Positions 1 to 5,184 of a stretch of DNA of 5,184 nucleotides are shown piece after piece. How positions within the stretch are numbered: the first letter of the stretch is position 1; every line of letters begins with the position of its first letter. Origin of the DNA: Deltaproteobacteria bacterium (GTDB lineage: Bacteria; Desulfobacterota; GWC2-55-46; S146-73); NCBI GenBank assembly GCA_015492355.1, contig WGFF01000202.1, positions 1 through 5,184 of the forward strand, read 5' to 3'. The notes under the pieces are model-generated. The model saw only the letters and a list, made by a program, of their open reading frames with translations, ran no database searches and was not told the DNA's origin. Made by a program: the position numbers and the translations under genes.

Positions 1-127
1 CGCCCACAGCGACCACCTCTTCTATCTCCACCTCTTCTCCCACTTCACCCGGTATCTTCTCTACCTTAAGGATATCCCCCTCTTTTACAGTATACTGTTT
101 TCCACCTGTCTTTATAACAGCGTACAT
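1..127 (-). CDS. rplU: 50S ribosomal protein L21, N-terminal part (cut by window edge)
   Basis: Only the first 42 codons are in the window; the rest lies below position 1. The product starts MYAVIKTGGKQYTVKEGD and continues with ILKVEKIPGEVGEEVEIEEV. The opening M-Y-A-V-I-K-T-G-G-K-Q-Y followed by an EGD turn is the hallmark N-terminus of bacterial L21, a 23S rRNA-binding protein of the large ribosomal subunit, usually about 100 residues long. The ATG at 127-125 is preceded by a strong Shine-Dalgarno sequence at 135-142, and a sigma70-like promoter lies at 159-188, so the gene appears to start its own transcript. In most bacteria rplU is followed by rpmA (L27) and often obgE; these would lie outside the window. 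No frameshift or unusual residue is visible in the part seen. Confidence 0.96.
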   Translation of the reverse strand, partial: MYAVIKTGGKQYTVKEGDILKVEKIPGEVGEEVEIEEVVAVG

Positions 128-134
128 AATCCAG

Positions 135-142
135 CCCCTCCT
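135..142 (-). promoter_or_regulatory. Ribosome binding site of rplU
   Basis: On the minus strand this reads AGGAGGGG and ends 7 nt before the ATG of rplU. It is a near-perfect match to the 16S rRNA anti-Shine-Dalgarno sequence at good spacing. It fixes the rplU start at 127 and suits a highly translated ribosomal protein gene. Confidence 0.85.
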
Positions 143-158
143 ATTCTTTGAATATATA

Positions 159-188
159 AAAATATCAGTAAAATACCCGACTTGTCAA
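159..188 (-). promoter_or_regulatory. Sigma70-like promoter of rplU
   Basis: Read on the minus strand, a perfect -35 box TTGACA (188-183) is followed after 18 nt by TATTTT (164-159) as the -10 box; overlapping AT-rich alternatives such as GATATT would give 16-nt spacing. Transcription would begin near 152-150, leaving a leader of only about 25 nt before the rplU ATG, just enough for the ribosome binding site. The stretch 189-273 between this promoter and the end of the transporter gene holds no gene that I can see. It has no hairpin followed by a T-run on the minus strand, so read-through from the upstream genes into rplU cannot be excluded. Confidence 0.75.
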
Positions 189-273
189 GATTTTTTTCCT
201 GTTATCGGAGGGCTTGTGGGTCATGTTTTATAGAGCCTTTCCATGGGTTACCCGGCAAATCGGATGGTTGGGG

Positions 274-1473
274 TTATATCAGTATACCCGCGATGGTTGC
301 TGTCATGAATCCTGCCATACATCCACCCACCAGGGCACGGATACTCAATCTTGCCACATCCTTTTTCCTTTCAGGTGCGATACCGCCTATTCCCCCTATG
401 AGTATGGCGATACTGCCGAAGTTGGCAAAACTACAAAGGGCGTATGTGGCTATGGTAATGGAGCGTGGCTGTAGGGCTCCCTGGTCTATGTAGGTCTGGA
501 GTTTCTGATAGGATATGAACTCGTTAAACACCACCTTCACACCAAGGAGCTTGCCCACCTCAAAACAGTCCTCCCAGGGTATGCCCATGAGGAAGGCAAC
601 AGGTGCGAATACATATCCTGTGAGCTCCTCGAAGGAGGTGTTAAGAAAACCGAGGAGGTAGTCCATCATGCCTATGATGGCGACAAAGGCAATGAGCATG
701 GCACCTATGGTGGCAGAGAGTTTTAGTCCCTCTGATGCCCCATTGGCTGCAGCCTCTACTATATTGACATCATCGCTCCTGAAGGTAATGGACGGGTTGC
801 CCGCTGTAACCGGTCTGTCCCTTTCAGGTACCATGAGTTTCGATATGACTATTGCAGCAGGGGCACTCATGACAGATGCAGAGAGAAGATGCCCTGCACT
901 CGCCCCAAAACTCACATACGCAGCCATCACACTCCCTGCAATGGTTGCCATGAATCCACACATGACCGTAAAGAGCTCGGATCGGGTCATCCTCTGGATG
1001 TACTGCCTTGTTGCTGTTACTGCCTCTATGCCCATGAACACAAACATACCAGCCATGAACGCCTCTGCCCCTGATGCCTTCATCGTCCGCTCCATTATCC
1101 TTGCCATGAGCCATACAACACCCTGTATTATCCTGAAGTAATACAGTATACCCATGAGGGACGATACGAAGATTATGGTGGGAAGGACCCTGAAGGCGAC
1201 CACCGCACCTATGGAATGGTCGTTCACAAGCCTTCCAAAGAGGAAGACCGCCCCGAACTCCGTGAAGTCGAGCACCTTTGTCATCACAATCCTTGCAAGG
1301 TCGAATACAAGGTGTCCTGGATAGGTCTTGAGGATGAGAAGGGCAAAGACAAACTGAAGCACAAGACCCCACAGGACAAGCCTCAGGTTTATACTCCTTC
1401 TGTCCTCTGAAAACGCCCATGCAACTGCTATGAAGAATACAAGCCCTGTTAAGCTTACGATCCTCTCTGCCAT
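274..1473 (-). CDS. CNT/NupC-family concentrative nucleoside transporter
   Basis: The 399-residue product matches the length of bacterial NupC-type CNT proteins (about 400), which import nucleosides across the inner membrane by H+ or Na+ symport. Family marks are clear in the C-terminal half: VVFNEFISYQKL (residues 314-325, with the conserved NEF), YALCSFANFGSIAI (344-357), the glycine-rich IGGIGGIAPER (359-369) and a final TATIAGIL (391-398). By analogy with Vibrio cholerae CNT, E318, N351 and S354 correspond to the ribose-binding residues E332, N368 and S371. The first hairpin is unusual: FMGIEAVTATRQY (146-158) replaces the usual G-Q-T-E-A/S-P, keeping the glutamate (E150) but not the Gln and Thr that contact the base. 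The ATG lies one base after the yjbQ stop, with only a weak ribosome binding site, so translation is probably coupled. The family call is firm; the exact substrate is open. Confidence 0.93.
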   Translation of the reverse strand: MAERIVSLTGLVFFIAVAWAFSEDRRSINLRLVLWGLVLQFVFALLILKTYPGHLVFDLARIVMTKVLDFTEFGAVFLFGRLVNDHSIGAVVAFRVLPTIIFVSSLMGILYYFRIIQGVVWLMARIMERTMKASGAEAFMAGMFVFMGIEAVTATRQYIQRMTRSELFTVMCGFMATIAGSVMAAYVSFGASAGHLLSASVMSAPAAIVISKLMVPERDRPVTAGNPSITFRSDDVNIVEAAANGASEGLKLSATIGAMLIAFVAIIGMMDYLLGFLNTSFEELTGYVFAPVAFLMGIPWEDCFEVGKLLGVKVVFNEFISYQKLQTYIDQGALQPRSITIATYALCSFANFGSIAILIGGIGGIAPERKKDVARLSIRALVGGCMAGFMTATIAGILI

Positions 1474-1474
1474 A

Positions 1475-1894
1475 CTACTCGCCTATTATCTTTACCAGTA
1501 CCCTTTTTCTTCTCCTCCCATCGAACTCACCGTAGAATATCTGCTCCCATGTACCGAGATCGAGCCTTCCGTCTGTTATGGCAACCACAACCTCTCTACC
1601 CATCACCTGTCTTTTGAGATGGGCATCCGCATTGTCCTCGCCTGTAAGGTTGTGTCTGTAGCGGGATACGGGCTCATGGGGGGCGAGCTCTTCGAGCCAT
1701 CTCCTGTAGTCGTGGTGCAGTCCGCTCTCATCGTCGTTTATGAACACAGATGAGGTGATGTGCATGGAGTTTACAAGCACAAGCCCCTCCTTAACCCCGC
1801 TCTCCCTTACACACCTCTCCACCTGGGGGGTTATGTTGACAAATCCCATCCTCTCCGGCAGATTGAACCACAGCTCCTTACGATAACTCTTCAT
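1475..1894 (-). CDS. yjbQ: UPF0047 / YjbQ-family protein (secondary thiamin-phosphate synthase family)
   Basis: This 139-residue soluble protein has the full length and conserved core of the UPF0047 (YjbQ) family. Visible in order are HITSSVFINDDESG (45-58), HHDY (60-63), APHEPVSRYRHN (71-82), GEDNADAHLKRQVMG (85-99), ITDGRLDLGTWEQI (106-119) and the basic tail GEFDGRRRKRVLVKIIGE (122-139). The invariant histidines H45, H61, H81 and H92, with D62, are the likely metal or active-site residues. E. coli YjbQ has low thiamin phosphate synthase activity and can stand in for ThiE, but its main physiological role is unsettled, so the enzymatic name should be used with care. The ATG at 1894 is chosen because GGAGGG sits 9 nt upstream. 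The stop codon TAG is one base from the start of the nucleoside transporter, which suggests a two-gene unit. No signal peptide or membrane segment is present. Confidence 0.93.
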   Translation of the reverse strand: MKSYRKELWFNLPERMGFVNITPQVERCVRESGVKEGLVLVNSMHITSSVFINDDESGLHHDYRRWLEELAPHEPVSRYRHNLTGEDNADAHLKRQVMGREVVVAITDGRLDLGTWEQIFYGEFDGRRRKRVLVKIIGE

Positions 1895-1903
1895 GGATTA
1901 CAT

Positions 1904-1909
1904 CCCTCC
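1904..1909 (-). promoter_or_regulatory. Ribosome binding site of yjbQ
   Basis: GGAGGG on the minus strand lies 9 nt before the yjbQ ATG at 1894. An ATG immediately after it, at 1903, is followed directly by TAA and is too close to the site to be a useful start. The site directly follows the base of the predicted leader stem at 1911-1984, so folding could affect access to it. Confidence 0.7.
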
Positions 1910-1910
1910 G

Positions 1911-1984
1911 AAAGGTTGCCTGTTTCCCTGCGTAATGATACTCATGGACATGGTTCATCTATCCAGCGGGATCAGGAGACCCCT
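1911..1984 (-). promoter_or_regulatory. Candidate structured leader RNA before yjbQ
   Basis: By hand, the minus-strand transcript folds into one long interrupted stem. An outer helix pairs 1979-1984 with 1911-1916, including two G-U pairs. Then come CCTG with CAGG (1973-1976 with 1919-1922), CCC with GGG (1968-1970 with 1926-1928), GC with GC (1966-1967 with 1930-1931) and a distal TGGA with TCCA (1962-1965 with 1945-1948). A 13-nt bulge lies on the 3' side. The base of the stem abuts the yjbQ ribosome binding site. A competing hairpin (GGAGA at 1991-1995 with TCTCC at 1975-1979) would break the CCTG/CAGG helix, as in a two-state switch. No T-run follows, so control would more likely act on translation than on termination. 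I assign no known riboswitch class, and no covariation has been tested. Confidence 0.3.
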
Positions 1985-2015
1985 AAGACATCTCCCCTTC
2001 ACAAAAAACTCCAAT

Positions 2016-2044
2016 AATATACCCTTTTCCATTCTTAAAGTCCA
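2016..2044 (-). promoter_or_regulatory. Possible promoter of the yjbQ-transporter unit
   Basis: On the minus strand, TGGACT (2044-2039; four of six matches to TTGACA) is followed after 17 nt by TATATT (2021-2016; five of six matches to TATAAT). The -35 box overlaps the last codons of the permease gene. Transcription would start near 2009 and give a leader of about 115 nt before yjbQ, which includes the foldable region at 1911-1984. No rho-independent terminator is evident between the permease stop and yjbQ: a run of six T follows at about 2003-2008, but no stem precedes it. The genes could therefore also be one long transcript. Confidence 0.4.
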
Positions 2045-3156
2045 CGTTTGAATACGAGTATACCGATGAGAAGGGCTACCACTGCGAACACAGATAGAAA
2101 GAGTATATCACCCTTTACAGCCTCTATATCCGCACCCTTGAAGAGTATAGCCCTCAGGGCGTGTACAGAATAGGTCTCTGGGTTTACAATGGCGAATCCC
2201 TTAAGCCACCATGGGAAACTCTCCACAGGGTATATGGCCCCGCTCGGAAAGAAGAATATGACGTTGAGAAACCCCCCGAGCACACCGACTATCCTTGGAT
2301 GGTTTATCCTGCCCATTATGATGAACATCAATCCGAGAAGCCCCAAGGTGGAAAGGACTATAATAACCGTAAGGAGCACAAAGCCATGGAGGGTGAGTAC
2401 CTTCCACAGGTATATACCTGATATAAGGGAACTTGCAAAGAGTACGAACAGGGCGAGAACAGTGGTAACGATAAGCCCGCTTACCATGAGCCCCATCACT
2501 ATATCGTACCTTGTAAGGGGGGTGAGGAAGTAGCTCTCCTCTATGCCGAGGAATCTGTCCATGACAAGGTTGAATGCTCCGGTTGTCATGGTACCAAGGA
2601 ATATAGCCATGATTACGACACCCGGTATGAGGCTCTGGTCGTAATCCACCTTTTTGTAGAGATTCACCTCCCTTACAGAGGGTATACTGGTCCTGGTTCT
2701 TACAGGCAAAAAATCCCTTTCTATCTCTCCGATGGCACCTGTAATAGCCATGCGCAGTGTATCTGCGGATACGGTCTCTGCGTTATCGAGGAATAACCCC
2801 AGCTCTGGATTCTTACCCCTCATTATATCCCTTGAGAAATCCGTGGGGATGATAAGGACCCCCTTGAATCTTCCGCTTTTGAGTCCTTCCATCGCCTTTC
2901 CCTGGTCTGCGACACGTACCAGCATGATGGTACCTGGACCTGCCTGAAGGGCATACAACCGCTCAATGACCCTGTCAGCAAAGGGTCCCCTGTCCATATC
3001 TACCACTGCAACGGTTATGTTCCTGAGTTCTCCCTGCAGGGAATTGCCGAGGATTACAAGATACACCACAGGCATGACTATGCTTACGAGTATAACCAGC
3101 GGGTTTCTCAGGAATTTCCTGAGGTCTCTTTCTACCACCGCAAGGAAACGTATCAT
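2035..3156 (-). CDS. ABC-2 type transporter permease (YhhJ/YbhS-like efflux permease)
   Basis: The 373-residue inner-membrane protein has the ABC-2 permease layout: a cytoplasmic amphipathic start (MIRFLAVVERDLRKFLRNP), a first membrane segment at about 19-38, a large periplasmic domain at about 39-175, then five hydrophobic segments near 176-197, 218-243, 253-282, 287-308 and 350-369. The loop after segment five, FFFPSGAIYPVESFPWWLKG (301-320) followed by NPETYSVHALR (325-335), is the characteristic ABC-2 signature. One such permease normally works as a homodimer with two copies of the ATPase. The ATG comes 3 nt after the ATPase stop, and a GGAG at 3167-3170 serves as a modest ribosome binding site. 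With the fusion protein and ATPase upstream, this is the membrane pore of a tripartite exporter. The substrate (drug, lipid, small metabolite or other) cannot be told from sequence. Confidence 0.92.
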   Translation of the reverse strand: MIRFLAVVERDLRKFLRNPLVILVSIVMPVVYLVILGNSLQGELRNITVAVVDMDRGPFADRVIERLYALQAGPGTIMLVRVADQGKAMEGLKSGRFKGVLIIPTDFSRDIMRGKNPELGLFLDNAETVSADTLRMAITGAIGEIERDFLPVRTRTSIPSVREVNLYKKVDYDQSLIPGVVIMAIFLGTMTTGAFNLVMDRFLGIEESYFLTPLTRYDIVMGLMVSGLIVTTVLALFVLFASSLISGIYLWKVLTLHGFVLLTVIIVLSTLGLLGLMFIIMGRINHPRIVGVLGGFLNVIFFFPSGAIYPVESFPWWLKGFAIVNPETYSVHALRAILFKGADIEAVKGDILFLSVFAVVALLIGILVFKRGL

Positions 3157-3159
3157 CCC

Positions 3160-4164
3160 TCATCTACTCCATTTAAGGGGTACTCCTGCACCTATGAGGA
3201 AACTCACCTTCCTGGATTCCTCCTCCCTTATGGGTCTTCCGGTGAAGTGTATGAACACATCCTCAAGGGTCTTTTCCTTGAGGATTATCCTTGTGACCCT
3301 TGCACCGAGCCCTCTCAATCCATCCACAAGCACAGGAACCATCCTTGCCCCGTTGTCAACAGACACCATAAGTGTATCATCCCTGATGACACAGGAGTGC
3401 ACGTAAGAAAGGGTCTTTATCCATGCCTCAGCCCTATCCAGCCCTATGTTGGTAATGGAGAGTTCTATAGTATCCTTTTCAGGCACCATCCTTTTCAGTC
3501 CCTCCACTGTATCGAGGGCGACTATCTTCCCATAGTCGATTATGGCAACCCTGCCACAGAGACTCTCCGCCTCTTCCATGTAGTGGGTTGTAAGTAGGAT
3601 GGTGAGGTTGTAACTATCTTGGAACCTCCTGAGGAGCTCCCATACGGTGTGCCTGCTCTGTGGATCGAGCCCGAGGGTGGGCTCATCGAGTATTAGAAGG
3701 GACGGCATGTGTATGAGGGCTCGTGCAATCTCAAGCCTCCTTCTCATACCACCAGAATATGCTGCAACAAGGTCACGGGCTCTTTCCTTCAGCCCCACGA
3801 GTTCGAGAAGCTGGGCTATCCTCTTTTTTCTTTCCATTGCAGGTATGCCGTAGAACCTCCCGTATATGTCGAGTGTTTCGAGCCCTGTAAGGTCGAGATC
3901 GCTCGTCATTGCCTGTGGAAGCACCCCGATGACCTTGCGCACCTCTGCCCTCTTTTTTACCACATCGAGCCCCATCACAACCGCCCTTCCACTGGTAGGC
4001 TTTATAAGGGTTGTGAGTATCCTTATGAGGGTGGTCTTACCCGCTCCATTCGGACCGAGGAGCCCGAAAAACTCACCCTCCTCTATGGTAAAGGATACCC
4101 TGTCGAGGGCTGTAACTGTCTTGTACCTCTTTACAAGATCACACACCTCTATGGCGTAGGACAT
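3160..4164 (-). CDS. ABC transporter ATP-binding protein (DrrA-type)
   Basis: This 334-residue cytoplasmic ATPase powers the adjacent ABC-2 permease. All catalytic motifs are intact: Walker A GPNGAGKTT (37-45, K43), Q-loop Q84 in VLPQ, signature YSGGMRRRLEIA (136-147), Walker B LLILDEP (156-162, catalytic E161), D-loop GLD (165-167) and switch histidine H194 in LLTTHYMEEAE. A C-terminal domain of about 100 residues ends in KTLEDVFIHFTGR (298-310), the mark of the daunorubicin-resistance (DrrA) and NodI branch of exporter ATPases. A 24-residue charged-to-hydrophobic tail follows. Only one nucleotide-binding domain is present, so the working pump needs two copies, unlike the double-domain E. 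coli YbhF. The ATG lies 3 nt after the fusion-protein stop, and AGGGGG at 4176-4181 is its likely ribosome binding site. Confidence 0.96.
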   Translation of the reverse strand: MSYAIEVCDLVKRYKTVTALDRVSFTIEEGEFFGLLGPNGAGKTTLIRILTTLIKPTSGRAVVMGLDVVKKRAEVRKVIGVLPQAMTSDLDLTGLETLDIYGRFYGIPAMERKKRIAQLLELVGLKERARDLVAAYSGGMRRRLEIARALIHMPSLLILDEPTLGLDPQSRHTVWELLRRFQDSYNLTILLTTHYMEEAESLCGRVAIIDYGKIVALDTVEGLKRMVPEKDTIELSITNIGLDRAEAWIKTLSYVHSCVIRDDTLMVSVDNGARMVPVLVDGLRGLGARVTRIILKEKTLEDVFIHFTGRPIREEESRKVSFLIGAGVPLKWSR

Positions 4165-4167
4165 TCC

Positions 4168-5184
4168 CTATCCATCCCCCTTAAAACCCATCCTTACTAT
4201 GGCTGTCATGCCCGGTTTCAAAAATCCCTCTGGTCTCTCTACACCTATCTTTACCCTGAATGTCCTTATATCAGACCTTCCTCTTTTAACATCCCTCTGG
4301 GTTGCAAACTCGCCGAATCTCCCTATCTCTTTTACCCGTCCCCTAAAAACCCTGTCCTCCATGGATGGGAGTACCACATCAGCATCCATCCCTATCCTTA
4401 TCCTGCCTATGAGTGTCTCCTCCACATCCACTGTCACCCACAGGTCGGTAAGATCGTGTATCGTGTAAATGGACTGCCCAGGGCTTACTATCTCTCCTTC
4501 CTCATGGCTCTGATACACAACCGTACCATCCACAGGTGACCTTATGACCGTATCATCGAGCTGTGCCAGGAGTACCCGTAGATGTGCCTCTGCCTTCTGT
4601 TTGTTTACGATGGCTGAATTGAGGAGTGCCTCCCTGGTCTTTACGTCTATCTTAGAGCCCTCAAGTCTCGCAAGTATAGTACCCTTACGTGCCCTTATGG
4701 ATTCGATCTGGGCGGTATATGCACGGTAGGTGGTCCTCTTCTCGTCGAGTTCCCTTTCTGTTATGAATCCCTCCCTGTACAGGGCTTCTGCCCTGTCCAG
4801 CTCCTTTCTTGCATTCTCAAGGAGGACACCTATTCTCCTTATCTCTGCCTCTGTTGACTCTATTTCCGTCTCGATGGTCTTTATCTGAGCCCTTGCCCTC
4901 TCTATCTCTGTTCTCCTTCTCCTTATGAGGGACTCTGCCTCCCTTACAAGGACCCTGCCCTCTTTTATCCTCTCTTCGAGTTCCTTGTTCCCGAGCCTTA
5001 CCACTGTATCACCCTTTTTCACTCTATCGCCTTCCTTACAGCAGAGCCACTCGATCCTTCCAGAGATGGTGGAGCCGACCTCCACCTCCTTTGCCTCGAC
5101 GATACCAGTAAATTCAATGTACTCACCCCCTGCGGGTACCTGTGAAATCCTGTGGTAGTAAACACCTGCAAGAAGAAGAATCAG
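4168..5184 (-). CDS. HlyD/YbhG-family membrane fusion protein, N-terminus beyond window
   Basis: The frame stays open to the window edge, giving 338 visible residues with the true start upstream. A GTG at 5085 could be taken as a start, but it would remove the membrane anchor and split the first lipoyl half-domain, so I reject it. In order: the end of a membrane anchor (LILLLAGVYY, visible residues 1-10), first lipoyl half (about 23-65, with GSTISGRIEW and EGDRVKKGD), a long coiled-coil hairpin (about 66-205), second lipoyl half (SPVDGTVVYQSHEEGEIVSPG, split here as SPVDG at 216-220 and EGEIVSPG at 229-236) and a beta-barrel region ending FLKPGMTAIV (321-330). The hairpin tip R131-x3-L135-x6-T142 resembles the TolC-docking R-x3-L-x6-S motif. 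It would link the inner-membrane ABC pump to an outer-membrane channel, whose gene may lie just outside. Two adjacent cysteines (48-49) in the lipoyl half are uncommon. Confidence 0.93.
   Translation of the reverse strand: MILLLAGVYYHRISQVPAGGEYIEFTGIVEAKEVEVGSTISGRIEWLCCKEGDRVKKGDTVVRLGNKELEERIKEGRVLVREAESLIRRRRTEIERARAQIKTIETEIESTEAEIRRIGVLLENARKELDRAEALYREGFITERELDEKRTTYRAYTAQIESIRARKGTILARLEGSKIDVKTREALLNSAIVNKQKAEAHLRVLLAQLDDTVIRSPVDGTVVYQSHEEGEIVSPGQSIYTIHDLTDLWVTVDVEETLIGRIRIGMDADVVLPSMEDRVFRGRVKEIGRFGEFATQRDVKRGRSDIRTFRVKIGVERPEGFLKPGMTAIVRMGFKGDG

Noticed and set aside
181..198. CTTGTCAAG followed by seven T on the plus strand as a terminator.
   Set aside because: The inverted repeat leaves a one-base loop and only four pairs, no plus-strand gene precedes it, and on the minus strand it is explained by the rplU -35 box.
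189..273. A c-di-GMP (GEMM) or similar riboswitch, suggested by GGGTTACC-like and GCCGGGTAACC-like pieces.
   Set aside because: The pieces are not in the order or spacing of the GEMM consensus, the tetraloop and receptor are missing, and the rplU promoter lies downstream of this stretch.
182..493. Plus-strand reading frames of about 60-280 codons across the window, including a long one at 3709-4539.
   Set aside because: All lie opposite clearly recognised minus-strand genes, have low-complexity or Cys/His/Pro-rich translations, and lack sensible ribosome binding sites. They are antisense shadows of the real genes.
1878..1958. A 26-codon reading frame on the minus strand (MNHVHEYHYAGKQ...) overlapping the start of yjbQ, and a 17-codon frame (MSMSIITQGNRQPFGGM) ending just before it.
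   Set aside because: Neither has a convincing ribosome binding site, neither resembles a known leader peptide, and short frames of this size are expected by chance. The region is better explained as an untranslated leader.
4168..5085. A GTG at 5085 as the start of the fusion protein.
   Set aside because: The frame is open to the window edge and encodes a membrane anchor and the first strands of the lipoyl domain upstream of this codon; starting there would give a truncated, unanchored protein.

Overview
All genes in this window lie on the minus strand. From high to low coordinates (the direction of transcription) they are: (1) an ABC-type efflux system made of a HlyD-like membrane fusion protein (5' end beyond the window), a DrrA-type ATPase and an ABC-2 permease; (2) a 140-bp gap with a candidate promoter and a foldable leader; (3) a UPF0047/YjbQ-family gene followed after one base by a CNT/NupC-family nucleoside transporter; and (4) a promoter with the first 42 codons of rplU (ribosomal protein L21), which runs off the low-coordinate edge.

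The host is almost certainly a diderm (Gram-negative) bacterium. The fusion protein has a membrane anchor, a long coiled-coil hairpin and a tip sequence close to the R-x3-L-x6-S motif that adaptors use to dock on TolC-type outer-membrane channels. The coding strand is purine-rich, with many AGG and ATA codons at medium GC. Desulfobacterota, Nitrospirota or a related, possibly thermophilic, lineage would fit, but this is a weak guess. Nothing here identifies a species, and I see no insertion sequence, tRNA, rRNA, CRISPR array or phage gene.

The three efflux genes are separated by 3-nt gaps and look like one translationally coupled operon. They would form a tripartite pump: ATPase at the inner face, a homodimeric permease in the inner membrane, and an adaptor across the periplasm. 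Its substrate cannot be read from sequence. The yjbQ-cnt pair looks like a second, tightly coupled unit. E. coli YjbQ has thiamin phosphate synthase activity, and CNT proteins import nucleosides by cation symport. The transporter here has lost two usual nucleobase-contacting residues, so its substrate may not be an ordinary nucleoside. rplU has its own strong sigma70-like promoter.

The window is mostly ordinary housekeeping and transport genes. The parts most worth a second look are the yjbQ leader and the altered substrate hairpin of the transporter.
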